A stretch of DNA of 64,000 bases from Aspidapion aeneum. Lineage: Eukaryota > Arthropoda > Insecta > Coleoptera > Brentidae. Below the pieces are notes generated by a model, which saw nothing but the letters and a program-made list of their open reading frames with translations, did no database searches and was not told the origin of the DNA. This document shows, one piece after another, positions 1-12,600 of this stretch (positions are counted from its first letter, which is position 1; each line of letters opens with the position of its first letter). The DNA lies in assembly GCA_963576565.1 (NCBI GenBank), contig OY755046.1:66191583-66255582 (forward strand), in the 5' to 3' direction. The position numbers were made by a program, and so were the translations under genes.

Positions 1-570
1 TAAGGATGTAACAATTTAAAAATGGTGAATTTAAACTAATATCAATGTAGGATGTTTAAACCCGTGTATGTTATAAATACCTAACGTTTTTTTTTCAGAT
101 GTTCTTAGAAACCACACAGCTCTATTTACAAACATTTTTGGTTAAATATAGATAATCCGTGTTAATAAAATGCTTAAACACTCAAAAATCCCTTTCAATA
201 AATATGTAGGTATAATACCTAATAGGTACTATTACAAAATTAACATATTTGAGAAAAGAAATCGTTTAATTCCTTTTCTCAATATTATCAGCAGAAGACC
301 CATTGTTGTAAGGGCCCTTAACACTTAAACACAAATAATTAGTGTCAAAACCCAAAGTTTTGACCATATATGTATTTAATCCTAATTTTATACAGGGTGA
401 ATCAATTTCATTAAATATTTGATTAACACAAGCGGGAGATAGACCCCAGGTTACCTGATGGGTGATCCGTGGATAGACGTAAATTTTTTGTAACTCATCA
501 TAATAGGTATAGGAATTTCTGAAAAAAGCTTTTTTTACAAGCTTTTATTTAACTTCAGATGTTCTGTCTA
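1..570. other. AT-rich intergenic DNA
   Basis: No gene is visible. The only recognisable motif is a single CAGGGTG end at 393-399, the terminal motif shared by the foldback elements elsewhere in the window, here without a partner nearby. Confidence 0.5.
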
Positions 571-595
571 ACTATCTAACTATCAAATCTTGTGA

Positions 596-1110
596 AGCGT
601 TTTTGACACACTTCCCATTATCCGATTTGGATGAAATTTGGTACAGACATAGTGGTCCCATGACAATACAACATTAAGAAAAAAATATCCTCCCACCCCT
701 ACCCCCACCCCTTCTATAGAAAAATGTGTTTTTGACACACTTCCCGTTATCCGATTTGGATAAAATTTGGTATACAGATAGTGGTCCGATGATAATACAA
801 CAATAAGAAAAAAATATCCTCCCACCCCCTTCCATAGAAAAATTTGTTTTTGACACACATCTCGTTATCCGATTTGGATGAAATTTGGTATACATATAGT
901 GGTCCGATGACAATACAACAATAATGAAAAAATGTCCTCTTACCCCTACCCTTCACCCCCTTCCATAAAAAATGCGTTTTTGACACAATTCACTTCAAAT
1001 GACTTATAAAGTTTGGTATATGCATAAAGGTCCGATGGCAATACAGCCCAAACAAAAAATATATTTCTACCTCTACCCTCACCCTCTCCTTCCCCCAATA
1101 GAAAAATGAG
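596..1110. repeat. Tandem array, ~125-bp unit, about 4-5 copies
   Basis: A unit starting TTTTTGACACACTTCCC, followed by ATCCGATTTGGATGAAATTTGG, a GGTCC...GATGACAATACAAC block and a C-rich CCCACCCC stretch, recurs at about 600, 730, 848 and 976, with a worn copy near 1109. Spacing is about 117-130 bp. The short open frames on the - strand are products of this repeat. It may be part of an old transposon, but no ends were found. Confidence 0.8.
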
Positions 1111-1317
1111 TTTCCAAACAACTCACGATCAGCGATTTCATTATAATCTAGAATAAACTCTTCCGTTCTGTTATTGAACAGATATTTTCATTTAATAGAG
1201 AGACTAAAATGTAGAAAATAAATTGGTAAAATTTTTTTTAAGTCACAAGCTTTTATAAAATGCACTAAAAATTAAAAAATAATTTTCTAACATTCTAATA
1301 TTATCATAATAATAAGT

Positions 1318-1897
1318 TAATTGTCCACCATTACTAACTTTATTATTATTAAATATAGAAAAAAGTTTAAATTTGCAAACTAGTAGATTTTTTGACGCTT
1401 TTTAAGAGGCTTAAATAAAAAAAAAATCGAACATTGAGATTTCGAGTTTTTTTCGAAAAACATAAAAAAATGTGATTGTATTTTATAATTTTTTCTAATA
1501 TGTCTTTCAATTGTAAATAAAAAAAATGTTTTTTTTTTCTAAAGTTAAAAATAACAAAGATATTCCATTCAAAATTACGCTTAGACTTTTTTCTACCAAA
1601 TAAAATTTCAATAAGTAATTTTGAATTGAAATATCTTTATTTTTAACTTTAGGAGAAAGAATGAAAAGTCAGTTTTTGTTTAGAATTGAAAGAGTTATCA
1701 GAAAAAATGATAAAATACAGGGTGTTCAATTAATTTTGTTAATGTTTAAAAAAAAAATTAAAACTCCAAAGAGCGAGCGATTTCATTTGAGTATCTTAAA
1801 AGCATCAAAAATTATACTAGTTTGCCAATTTAAACTATTTTCTATCTGTAATAATAAAAAAGTTAGCAATGGTGGACACTTAACATGGAACACCCTG
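1318..1897. mobile_element. Decayed foldback element with a CACCCTG end
   Basis: The block at 1321-1385 (GTCCACCATTACTAACTTTA...) is repeated inverted at about 1815-1881, and the inner blocks around 1540-1580 and 1620-1655 are also inverted copies, so the centre lies near 1595. The right side ends in CACCCTG (1891-1897) next to TA. An extra CAGGGTGTTC lies at about 1719 inside the right arm, and another CAGGGTGTCCC starts at about 1924, so more than one insertion has occurred. No transposase is visible. The left boundary is approximate. Confidence 0.6.
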
Positions 1898-2231
1898 TAT
1901 AGTTTTTCTATGTAGTGCATCTACAGGGTGTCCCAGAAAAAACTAACCGCATTAAGATTTCCGAAACGGGTAACAATTTTGAATAAATTCGTTCACGTCA
2001 TTCGATTGGCCATAGTTATTTAATTTTATAAAATTCGTGAACAAAATGGCCGAGAAATTTCAATTTTTTGAAAAACAAAACTTTTATTTTTTGCTCGATA
2101 TTTTGTAAACCCCTGTAGATATTTTAAATTTCCATACAGCATATCTTATTGGGGTTAAAATAGCACACCGTTTCCGAAATCCCCATATATGTAGTCTAGG
2201 AAAATTTAAAAACGCGCAAATCAAGAAGTAA

Positions 2232-2285
2232 GCCCTAAGGGACCTAAAAAGTACTTTCTGAAGTACTTTTTAGGTCCGTTAGGGC
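2232..2285. repeat. Near-perfect 25-bp hairpin
   Basis: GCCCTAAGGGACCTAAAAAG plus TACTT is followed by a 4-nt loop and then its reverse complement with a single mismatch. It is probably the tip or remnant of a small foldback element. No terminator role is implied. Confidence 0.7.
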
Positions 2286-2504
2286 CCTAACCTATAAGTA
2301 CCTGAAAAGTACGTTTTTAAAACGTCCCAAGAATGATGTTTTAAAAAAGTGCAATTAATAAGGACGTTTTTAAAAAGTAAATTTCAAACTTTTTACGGTA
2401 TATTCAAATTAGAGTCGAGTAGGGTTTTAATGAGGCTCAATATAAAAGGGCCCAATATGATCGGGCCCAATACCCATAAAAGGGGGACAGAGGCATTGAC
2501 TTTA

Positions 2505-2850
2505 TGGGGTCTCTGGAACGTTTTTAGAACGTCCTCTGAAGGTTTTTTAAACGTCCCTTGAAACGTTTTTTTAACGTCCCCTGAAACGTTTGTTAAACGT
2601 CCCCTAAAATGTTTTTTAGACATCCTCGAAACGCTATAGAACGTTTCCGAACGTCAGCGGAACGTTTATTAAACGTCCCCAAACTTTACAGAAGGTATAA
2701 AAAAATTAATTTGACAAATGTTTTTAAAACGTTTTAAAAACGTAAAAAAGAACCACAAAAACGTTTCAGGGACCGCTGGACCCTGAGGGACCTGCTAGGC
2801 AAACGTTTTTAAAACGTCCTCAGGTCCGAAATGGACGTTTTACTAGGGAG
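2505..2850. repeat. Degenerate AACGTTTTTTAAACGTCCCC tandem array
   Basis: Between about 2515 and 2690 a ~27-bp unit of the type GAAACGTTTTTTAAACGTCC recurs about seven times. Scattered AACGTTTTTAAAACGTCC copies continue to about 2850 and also occur at 2310-2370. Each unit is itself palindromic. No coding potential is supported. Confidence 0.7.
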
Positions 2851-3199
2851 ACTAAAATTCGCTAAATTACGTTTTTCTTGAATATTTTTGCGTTTTTCGA
2901 AGTCTCTACCAATGCGGTATTGTATATAAAACGTATAGGTTGCATGTAGTTTGTAAAACATACATTTTAAAACTTTTTCTGCGTAGTGCAAATGGGTTAA
3001 AATTAGTCATTGAAGATACTTATTTCCTCATTAACACCTAATTGAATCTATATAAGCAACTAATTTAACAAAATTCCGAAGATAATTACCAAAGTAGGGT
3101 TACCACCCCTAAATCACATCAAAATCCGCCAAAAATCGATGGAATCCCGTCACCATCCCTGTCCTAAGAAACCTATAAAACCTCCAAACCCAGAACAAC

Positions 3200-3616
3200 C
3201 CCAAATCATTAAGTCAAAGTTCTTCGCGCCCTTAACATCTACCCATCTCGCTCTTATCGTTTTCTTCAATACAAGAAGAAAACAAAATTCGATCATCCCT
3301 TAGAACATTTTTGAGAAGAAAGGGAATTCCCTATTTATAGGCCTTTGTGTCGAAGGTACTGTGTGTTTCTCGCGCCAAACAATTTTGAATTCAGTTGAAC
3401 GCCGAGTGTCGTGTATCGTGCACTGTATTTGTTTTCGTGCATTCGGCCAACTTCGCTCGTGTTTATCGTGTCGAGCCGTCAAAAAAAACCGCCTTTTTTC
3501 CGGTCTACGCTTTGGTGTGGTATTTCGGTCCGTTACAAAAACGGCCAACCGTCTCAAAGATAGGTTATAAGTTCACAAACAATTAAAAAATACAATTATC
3601 AATTAAAACAGTGAAA
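3200..3616 (+). promoter_or_regulatory. Promoter and 5' leader of the Cdc25 gene
   Basis: This stretch just upstream of the Cdc25 start codon is clearly richer in G+C and CpG than its surroundings. It holds an insect-type initiator candidate TTCAGTT at about 3391-3397. No TATA box at a proper distance was recognised. The transcription start is inferred, not seen. Confidence 0.4.
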
Positions 3617-6600
3617 ATGCAGTGTCCGGAGGACATGTCGTTTGAAGAAACCTTAAAATCTAGTGAGCAATGTATGGACATATCTTTGTATGATGCAGAT
3701 ACCACGGACTCAGGATACTCAGATGAAAACCATTGCAGTTCTGAGGCACCCAAGCATTTCTCCAACCTTATCGACAGTCCTCTACTCTTAGACAATGATC
3801 CAGAGACTTCAATTTGTTTTTCGCCAGTGAAGAAACCCTTATGTGAACAAAACAGATCTTCACCTGATAACTGTACTCCGAACAAGAGTTGGCTGGCTAA
3901 AAAACGACCTGCGAATAGACACTTGGAGTTATTGACTCCCTCCAAAGAAGCTGCTCATAGTCTGAAACGTTTGAAGATCTTTGGGATCAATGATGAATGT
4001 AACAATAAGGAGCAAATCAAGAATGCAGTGGAGAAAAGTGCTGAGATTACGGATTTGATTGGAGATTTTACCAAGCAATATTTTTTGCCAACAATTGCTG
4101 GGTTTCATCCAGACTTAAAGGCAATTTCGGCAGATACTATGAAAGATATTCTAGAGGGATACTTTGACGATACCATCAAATCATTCAAAGTAAGTATTTC
4201 AATATTGGTTCATTTTTTCAGGATTTTTATGTTAACAAAATAGTATAGGTATCTAAACCTATGAGAGTATATTGCTTTAGTTCTGTAATCAGAACAAAAT
4301 TTCCTTTAATTTGATGTCTCACAAGTTAGGTGAAGGTAAGTATATTTTTTGTAGGTACAGACTGTTTCGGTATAAGTTCTACTACACTTATTTTAGGACA
4401 TAGTAAAAAAGTGTAGATACAAAAGTCATAGTCTACCATCTGGAAATGTTATGCAACAAAACAAATGAAGATATAAAAAATCAGAAACAGTAAATCTTTT
4501 ACAGGGGACCCTATATGTTTCAAAATGAGTAGATCCTTTTTTCTGAATCCAAAAATATGATGTGATGACATTTGGCCCAGCCGTTTTTGAAATATTTGCA
4601 TGTTAAAAATCTGAATAAATGATAAGAATTTGTTGTTTATGTATGACAAGTGCTATGTAGGTATAATTACTTTTTTCAACTTCTTATATTTCAACAACTG
4701 CTGGACCAAATTGAAAAAATCTATTCATTTTAAGTTTGCAATATATAACTGCAATTTTCACTTGTTTTGGCGGATAACAGTTTTGGCAGTTTAGGATAAA
4801 CTTTCTAGCTCTTATCATATGTACAGGGTGGGCCAAATTTGATGTTTTTTGCTGGTTTTAGGTATTTCTAGCCAAGATACACAAAAACGAGTGGACATGT
4901 CTTGGGCTTAATTTTCGAGACATCTTCAAATATCAGAACTGCTTCTTGATAAACCTCGTAGTTTTTTAGCTGCAAGGGATTTTGAAAAGTCTGCATTTAT
5001 AGATGTTGCCTATAACTTTTTTATTTATGAAAATTTCATTTTGGTGTAAGATGCTTTTTTACAGGTTTTTTTATGGAGAATCCAACTGTCAAACTAAATT
5101 TTATCTGTCACTTTTAATTTTTGAGATATTACAAAAAGTGTAAATTTTCTTACGGAATGACTCATTTTTTGTTTTTTTTTTCATGGACTTGCATTTTAGT
5201 TCTCCAAACAAAAATTCCTAAATATCTTGAAAACTGCTAACGAACTGTCATTTATGACATACCATTAAACAGAAAACTTGACATAGATTTCAAAACAAAA
5301 ACAAAAAATGAGTCATTCCATAAAAAAATTTAAATTTTTTGTAATATCTCAAAAACTAAAAGTGACAGATAAAATTTAGTTTGACAATTGGATTCTCCAT
5401 AAAAAGACCTGTGAAAAAGCATGTTACATCAAAATTAAATTCTAATAAATAAAAAAGTTATAGGCCAACTCCATAAATGCAGACTTTTCAAAATCCCCTT
5501 GTAGCTAAGAAACTACAAGGTTTATCAAGAAGCGGTTTTGATATTTGAAGACGTCTCGAAAATCGAGCCCAGGACATGTCCACTCGTTTTTGTGTATTTC
5601 AGCTAGAAATTCCTAAAACCAGTAAAAAACATCAAATTTGGCCCACCCTGTACAGTAGACCTTGGTTAAAATATATGGAAACACCCTGTGCTCCTGTTCT
5701 TATATATAAATTATGACGTAATTTTCAAATTTTATTTTTTGGGCTATTTACTTTTTTTAAACTTTCATAAAAAAGGATTAGAATTATCCCTATTTTTAAA
5801 TTTTAAATGGGGGTCATATATTGTTGGGTCATCTTGAATTTTTGTAAAAAACTAATGAAATTTTACTTTCATGACATGCACACCCTTAGAACAAAACTGA
5901 CTGAATGTAATTTTATGCAAACAAAAGAAACATCTAATAATTTCGGTGTAACTGATGCATATTTTACGTTCTTAGTACATAAATTTCTTGATTCATTCAG
6001 CAGGCATTATGACTAGTTAAGATAATTGATAGAGAGCATCTAATTTTGTTGTTTTATCACTAAAAGTACAAATTTCTAAATTTTGAGTTGTCATTTTCTT
6101 TCTGAGGGTGGGATGAAATCTGTCAGCCCAATTTAATAAAAATCAAACACATACTTTTTAGCTCACACATATACTATACTATAGTAGTGTGAGCTATCGT
6201 AATCCTAATTTTTTCGAGAAAAAAAAAGTTGCTCCGATTTCAAAAATTTTTATATATCTTTGCGTTTCAGATGATTTTGAAACTTTTTTGTCGCGCCGTC
6301 TGTCTGTCTGTATGTCTGTCTGTATGTCTGTCTGTAACGACCAACGCGCATAACTCAAAAACCGCTTGGCCGATTTTAATGAAATTCGGTACCTAGGTTG
6401 GGTCTTGGGTCGAGATGGTCCCATTTAAAAATGAACAAAATCCACCAAACACAAGCCAAATTAAAGGGTGGGGGAAGATTTCAAAAATTAGAGTTTATGT
6501 GAAATTATGGCGAGTGTGATATCAAACGAAAGGTAATTGAGTATGGAGTTAAACAAAATCATTTTAGTTTTTTTTTCTTCAAAAAGGGTGGGGGTAGATT

Positions 6601-9600
6601 TTAAAAATTAGAGTTTACATGAAAATATGGCGTGTGTGATATCAAACGAAAGGTAATTGAGTCCAGAGTTAAACAAAATACATTTTAGTTTTTGTATTTT
6701 TAAGGGTGGGGGTAGATTTCAAAAATTTGAGTTTAAGTCAAAACATGGCTTGTGTGGTATCAAACAAAAGGTAATTTAGTCTGGAGTTGAATAAGATATA
6801 TTTCAGGTTTTAGTTTTATTAGCTTGCACGTACACTATAACTATAGTACTTAGTGTGAGCTTAGGGGCCCATATATTGGCAGAGTAGTTTTTTGGCAGTT
6901 ATAACAAAGGGTCTGATCTAACAAAGTCACAAGACTTTTTAGGTTTAAAAAATAAATCAAGATTTGAATGTTATAAATTTTATTTTAAATATATTTTAAA
7001 CATCAATTTCATTAGTTTCAAAACCAGTTTTCCCTGGGCCTTCTAGTGTGGGGTCTAAATGAGTCTCATTGTTCATACCAATTCAACTGTGAAAGGGTCT
7101 GGGGTGTGTCCTATAGGTCTTGTTCAGTTTACTCCTCTCTCTCCCCCACACACACCTTGCCCCAAACTCTATAATTTATAGATAGAGTATATACATAGCA
7201 GCATTTTAAGCATTAGCAGCTAACTTTATTCTACAATGTTGTTGTATAGGGTAATGCCCTTTGGTTTCTAGAATGAAGCCATACAGGGTGAGTAGGATCA
7301 GTATAAGTCTTAAGAGTAAGGGGGACTTTTTTCTGTGATCTTGACCCCTATCAGGGGTGAATTTTGACAAGGTGACCCAGAGGAACATATCAGAGTATCA
7401 ATATTTAGATAAAATAGAAAGTTTTTGGAAAAATCTTCAGACTCTTCAGTTTTATTGACAATAAATAGCGTCATTTTTCTGTGGTCTTGAGATATTCATA
7501 TCTTTCAATCCCTAGCAGAGGATTGAATTTTGACTAACTAGGTAAGGTGTTATAAGACGAATAGCTATATAAACACTATAATATAAAAACAGTATTTTCT
7601 TCGGGAAATATGATAAGAAGTTTTGTAACTAAAACAAAACCAGACAATTCCTCAAATAATAAGGAATGTATTTACCAAATCCAGTGTGAGTGTGGTAAAT
7701 CATATGTAGGTGAAACGAAACGCCCTCTTCAGGTTAGAGTAAATGAACATCTAAAAAGTACCCAATTAGGGGATATTGAATAATCCGGTTTAGCAGATCA
7801 TGCATGGTCAAATGATCACAGGATTCAGTGGTCAGAAGCTAAAGTTTTACATAAGGAGTCGCGTTGGCGAAAACGAAAGTTTATTGAAGCTGCGTTTATA
7901 ATGCAGAATAAATAAGTTTTCAGTCAACCAAGCATGGGCATACCAAACATGGAAACCACTCCTTAAGGAAAACAGGCGTCTTAGGATTAAAAAGGGGGCG
8001 GGCCGTCACACCTGACTGCACACCAAGTAGTATAAGTAGTAGCCTAGAGACTAGATTGTTTAGTTTACACTTGATAACGGTTAGAGATACTTACTAACCG
8101 AAACGTCGTGTTTTAAAATAAATAATGAGAATGGAAGTCCGAAATGTTATTTCTTCTTGTTTCTATTTTTACAATCTTGTTTGCACGATCTTTGCAAAGT
8201 AATTTTTACATTTTTTAAATGCAAACATTCCAAAAAAACTAAGATTTGTAAATGTTTAAAATAATGTCAGCACTGTAAAGACATTTCAAAAACCTATCTA
8301 ACAAGGTATCACTCACCCCTATATAAAATTTAGGGGTCAAAGTTACCCTGGCGTTTGATAGATAGAAGTAACTCAAGATCACAAAAAAAGTGTCGGTTCA
8401 TGAATTTTTTACAAAAATTTACTTTTAAATACGCGAAATGGCGTCTGATATGTTTTTATTGTGCCACCCTGTATAAAATGATGAAAGAAATAAGAACAAG
8501 ATGTAAAGAATCTGGTTTCTAGATAGACAGAAGATCTTTCCTGGTTTTAGAGATTTAAAGAAGATTTTTCTCATTAAAAATTTAGTTTAAGGGCTTTATA
8601 TAGTTTCTGATTTATTTTCCAAACCAAAAAAAATTTAGTTTTAAAAATACTGGCTTGCATAAAGATCTTAATTTTACAGGCCTTGAGACTTTAATTTATT
8701 TTTATTTTTTAATCAAGAAAAGACGCAATTTTAGCACAAATTTTATTATCTCAAATGTGAACTACATGTTTTAATCAAAATAAAAAGTCACGTCCTCTAT
8801 TTCTGGCTATATAAAGCAATCTGCTTTATAATAATCTATAATATTTTCAGTGGCGCACCCAGGAATATATCTTGGGAGGGGGCGAGGCCTCTGGGGGGGC
8901 CCGAGGCCTCATGATTTCATATTTCATGCTATTTTTTGGGTTTATTCATGAAATATGTGAAAAATATCTAAGAAAATTTTAGGCTTGGAGGGGGGGCAGA
9001 GCCCCGAGACCACCCCCCTCTTGGGTGCGCCCATGATATTTTGCATAAATAAATAAATAAAAGTGAAAAGTCTTTAGGGTCAAAGTCAATATTAACAGCC
9101 TCATTTTATAATTTAAACAAATTGTAAAAATATTTTATATTTACTTAAAAATAATTATCTATTTGCAAATAAATATTTCAGTTAAAAACGATTTAATTTT
9201 TAGTGTAGCAACCTGATAATTTTTAGCTCACACATATACTATACTATAGTAGTGTGAGCTATGGTGATCCTAATTTTTTCGAGAAAAAAAAAGTTGCTCC
9301 GATTTCAAATTTTTTTATATATCTTTGCGTTTCAGATGATTTTGAAACTTTTTTGTTGCGCTGTCTGTCTGTATGTCTGTCTGTCTGTCTGTATGTCTGT
9401 CTGTAACGACCAACGCGCATAACTCAAAAACCGCTTGGCCGATTTTAATGAAATTTGGTACCTAGGCTGGGTCTTGGGTCGAGATGGTCCCATTTAAAAA
9501 TGAACAAAATCCACCGAACACAAACCAAGTAAAAGGGTGGGGGTAGATTTCAAAAATTGGAGTTTATGTGAAAATATGGCGTGTGTGATATTAAACGAAA

Positions 9601-12600
9601 GGTAATTGAGTCTGGAGTTAAACAAAATACATTTTAATTTATTTAAAAAAAAGGGTGGGGGTATATTTCAAAAATTAGAGTTTAAATGAAAATATGGCGT
9701 GTGTGATATCAAACGAAAGGTAATTGTGTCCAGAGTTTAACAAAATACATTTCAGTTTTTGTTTTTTTTAAGGGTGGGGGTAGATTTCAAAAATTTGAGT
9801 TTAAGTCAAAACATGGCTTGTGTGGTATCAAACAAAAGGTAATTTAGTGTGGAGTTGAATAAAATATATTTCAGTTATATTAGCTCACACGTACACTATA
9901 ACTATAGTACCTAGTGTGAGCTTAGGGGCCCATATATTGGCAGAGTATTTCAAATGTTATAGTTCTAGTCTAAGGCTATTTTATGAAAGACCTTTTTAAT
10001 AAGGTGCCACTTCATCCTTTAATTTCAAGGGTATATTCGAGGGGTGAACAGCTCTCACAATCGGTGTACACATTTCTCACAATCTGTTCACAATCTTTAC
10101 ATAATTCCTCCCAATCACCCACAATCTGTCACAATCTCTCACAATCCTTCACAATCTTACCACAATCCTTCACAATCCCTCACAATCTTTACACAATCCC
10201 TCCCAATCACTGACAATCTTACCACAGTCCTTCTACAATCTTACCACAGTCTCAGTGGCGTAGCGTGGGGGGGGGGGGTGGCGCGGTTTGGTTCTAGTAA
10301 AATGGTGTTGGAAAAAAAATCTAAAAGCATATGCAGAAAGAATTTTTGAAATCGTCCTATATTTGATAAAATTAGGCGAATATGGTTTTTGAATAGGGTG
10401 GGGGGAATGACAGGAGGGGAGATGGATGGAAGCAGGGAGAACTACAAAGTAATTGCAGCAAATTAGAGGACATTTGCAATGGGTGATCAAAGGAATTTCA
10501 ATAAAATCGCCTGAAATTTAGATCATTTGTATTCCTTAAAGCCTACATCATGTGACAAAATGGCGTCTGAAAACCGCCATGTTGATTCCTGTTTAAAAAA
10601 GTATAGCCTATAGCACCTTCGGGATCAGTAGCAATTCAACGACACCTTTTTTGTCAAAATCGGTTCAGTCGTTTATCCTCTAGCATGACACAAACATACA
10701 TACTCACATACATATCCCAATCGAAAAACATTACCCTTCCTTTCGCCGTGCTGCAGTTAATAATGTAACCATATACATACTAAATAAATAAATAAAAAAA
10801 AACATGATAATTTTCAACTTATTTTTAACAAAATATCTTATTTTAATTACAGATCATCGACAGTAGATACCCTTATGAGTTTGAGGGCGGACACATTGAA
10901 GGTGCGATGAACATCTACACAAAAGAAGAATGCATGAAGCTCTTGGACGAAGAAAGGAAAAAATCAGAAAACGCAGAAAATGATGAACGACACATTATTA
11001 TTTTCCATTGTGAATTTTCTATGGAAAGGGGGCCTAGCATGTCCAGACATTTAAGGTGAATATACATACATACACAGATTTTTTTATATCAAATCAAGCC
11101 GTAGTCAATTGTGATGTCGCGCACGTGACCATGTTTTGGTCACGCACGTGACAACTTCTTAGTCACGTACGTGACCATGTCTTAATCGCGTACGTGACCG
11201 TGTCTTAGTCACGTACGTGATCACGAACTAGTCACGCATGTGACATGTCTTAGTCACGTATGTGATCATGTCTTAGTCACGTATGTGACCATGACCTAGT
11301 CACGTATGTGACCATGACTTACCCAACAAACAATTAAAGTTGTAGCGACGAAACCCCAACTAGAAAGAATTTCTTAAAAGTAACCGCAACGTACTCCCGC
11401 TACGTCTCAGTATACCATACAGCGACGTTATAATTCCCTAAGTGGGGAACCAATTTCTGGTTATAACTACTTGGCCAAGTGTTTAAAGTCACTGTAGTAA
11501 CAACTACACTACTACGTCGTAGCCAGGTATCTACTACGTCGTAGAGGCTTTTTTTTTCCGTAATGGCATAAAAGTTGCGATGTAGTTGCAAATAATATAA
11601 TCGTTTCTTTTTGGTAGAATTGTTACACAATATGGTGGACACAACAGTAAACAGACTCGCTTAGTTTTTTTGTTTGGTTATGGTTATAATATGAACTATG
11701 TTATCCAAAAGTGTGAGAATTTACGAGCAGAGGATCAAAATTCGAGTGCGACACAAAGTTTTTTGTATAACATGCATTATATATATTGCAAAAAACCGGT
11801 GCGTCCGTAAAATTGAGCCGTTTTCTGGTAGCTGATGGAATTTTTGTTTTGTGATTTTGGAGGTTATGTTTTCATAATCGACAGTTAACTACAACAAATG
11901 GTGCTTAAGAAGAGCATTTTTGGTAAGCTTCAACTAATTTGTTTATAAAATAGTATGGCTCTTTAATATGAGCTCAAAAAACGACAACAAAAATATTAAA
12001 TTTTCTTTCTTACATAAAAACATGGCGTCCCAAACTATATTCCCTGATAGTCGAAAAGGTTACTTGAAAGTAGTTGCGGCTTTAAAGTTGATCCAAAAAG
12101 TTATTTTGTCTACATTGTTACATCAGATGTTACTATGATGACACAAACTTTTGTGGTAAAAATTAAAGTTATAATGTAGTTGTCGGATACACTTGTTTGG
12201 GACTCCAATGAAGCTTAACTTTCTAGTGGTAATTAAGTAGGATATAAAAGTCAGGGCGACTACGAAATAACGACTAAAAAGAAAGTAAAACTTTATCAAC
12301 GTCCTATTGTGGTAGAGAAGACTATCAGAATCGACTATCAAGAAACAATCCTATGAAGTAGTTTAGAGGGTCGTTTTTACGAAACATCTACTATTTCCTG
12401 ATACTAAATAGTAGTTAGAACTAAAAAGTAACAAATTTTGGTTGGGATCACCACATTTCTACTATAAGAAAGTAGCAAAGCCTTTAGAACATGTAGCCGC
12501 TACTATAAATGTTAGTTGGGTAGTCACGTATGCGACCATACCCTAGTCACGTATGTGACCATGACTTAGTCACGTACGTGACTGCAAAAAAGTTTCTGAT

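Larger units (their letters stand above)
4190..10852 (+). other. Cdc25 intron 1 (6.7 kb), filled with repeats
   Basis: The intron runs from GTAAGT at 4190 to TTTTAATTACAG at 10852. It contains a foldback element, two copies of a hairpin-ended repeat, a Penelope remnant, a MITE and simple repeats, each listed separately. Stretches 4200-4820, 5660-6150, 6890-7280 and 8130-8840 show no recognisable gene. Confidence 0.85.

Noticed and set aside
583..986. Three overlapping - strand open frames of 79-91 codons
   Set aside because: They are produced by a 125-bp tandem repeat and show only repeat-derived peptides.
9983..10349. Open frames rich in Ser, Gln and Asn
   Set aside because: They come from the TCACAATC simple repeat and change frame without loss of pattern, so they are not protein-coding.
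11400..12341. Small - strand frames in Cdc25 intron 2
   Set aside because: They lie in a non-autonomous element full of short palindromes and show no domain.
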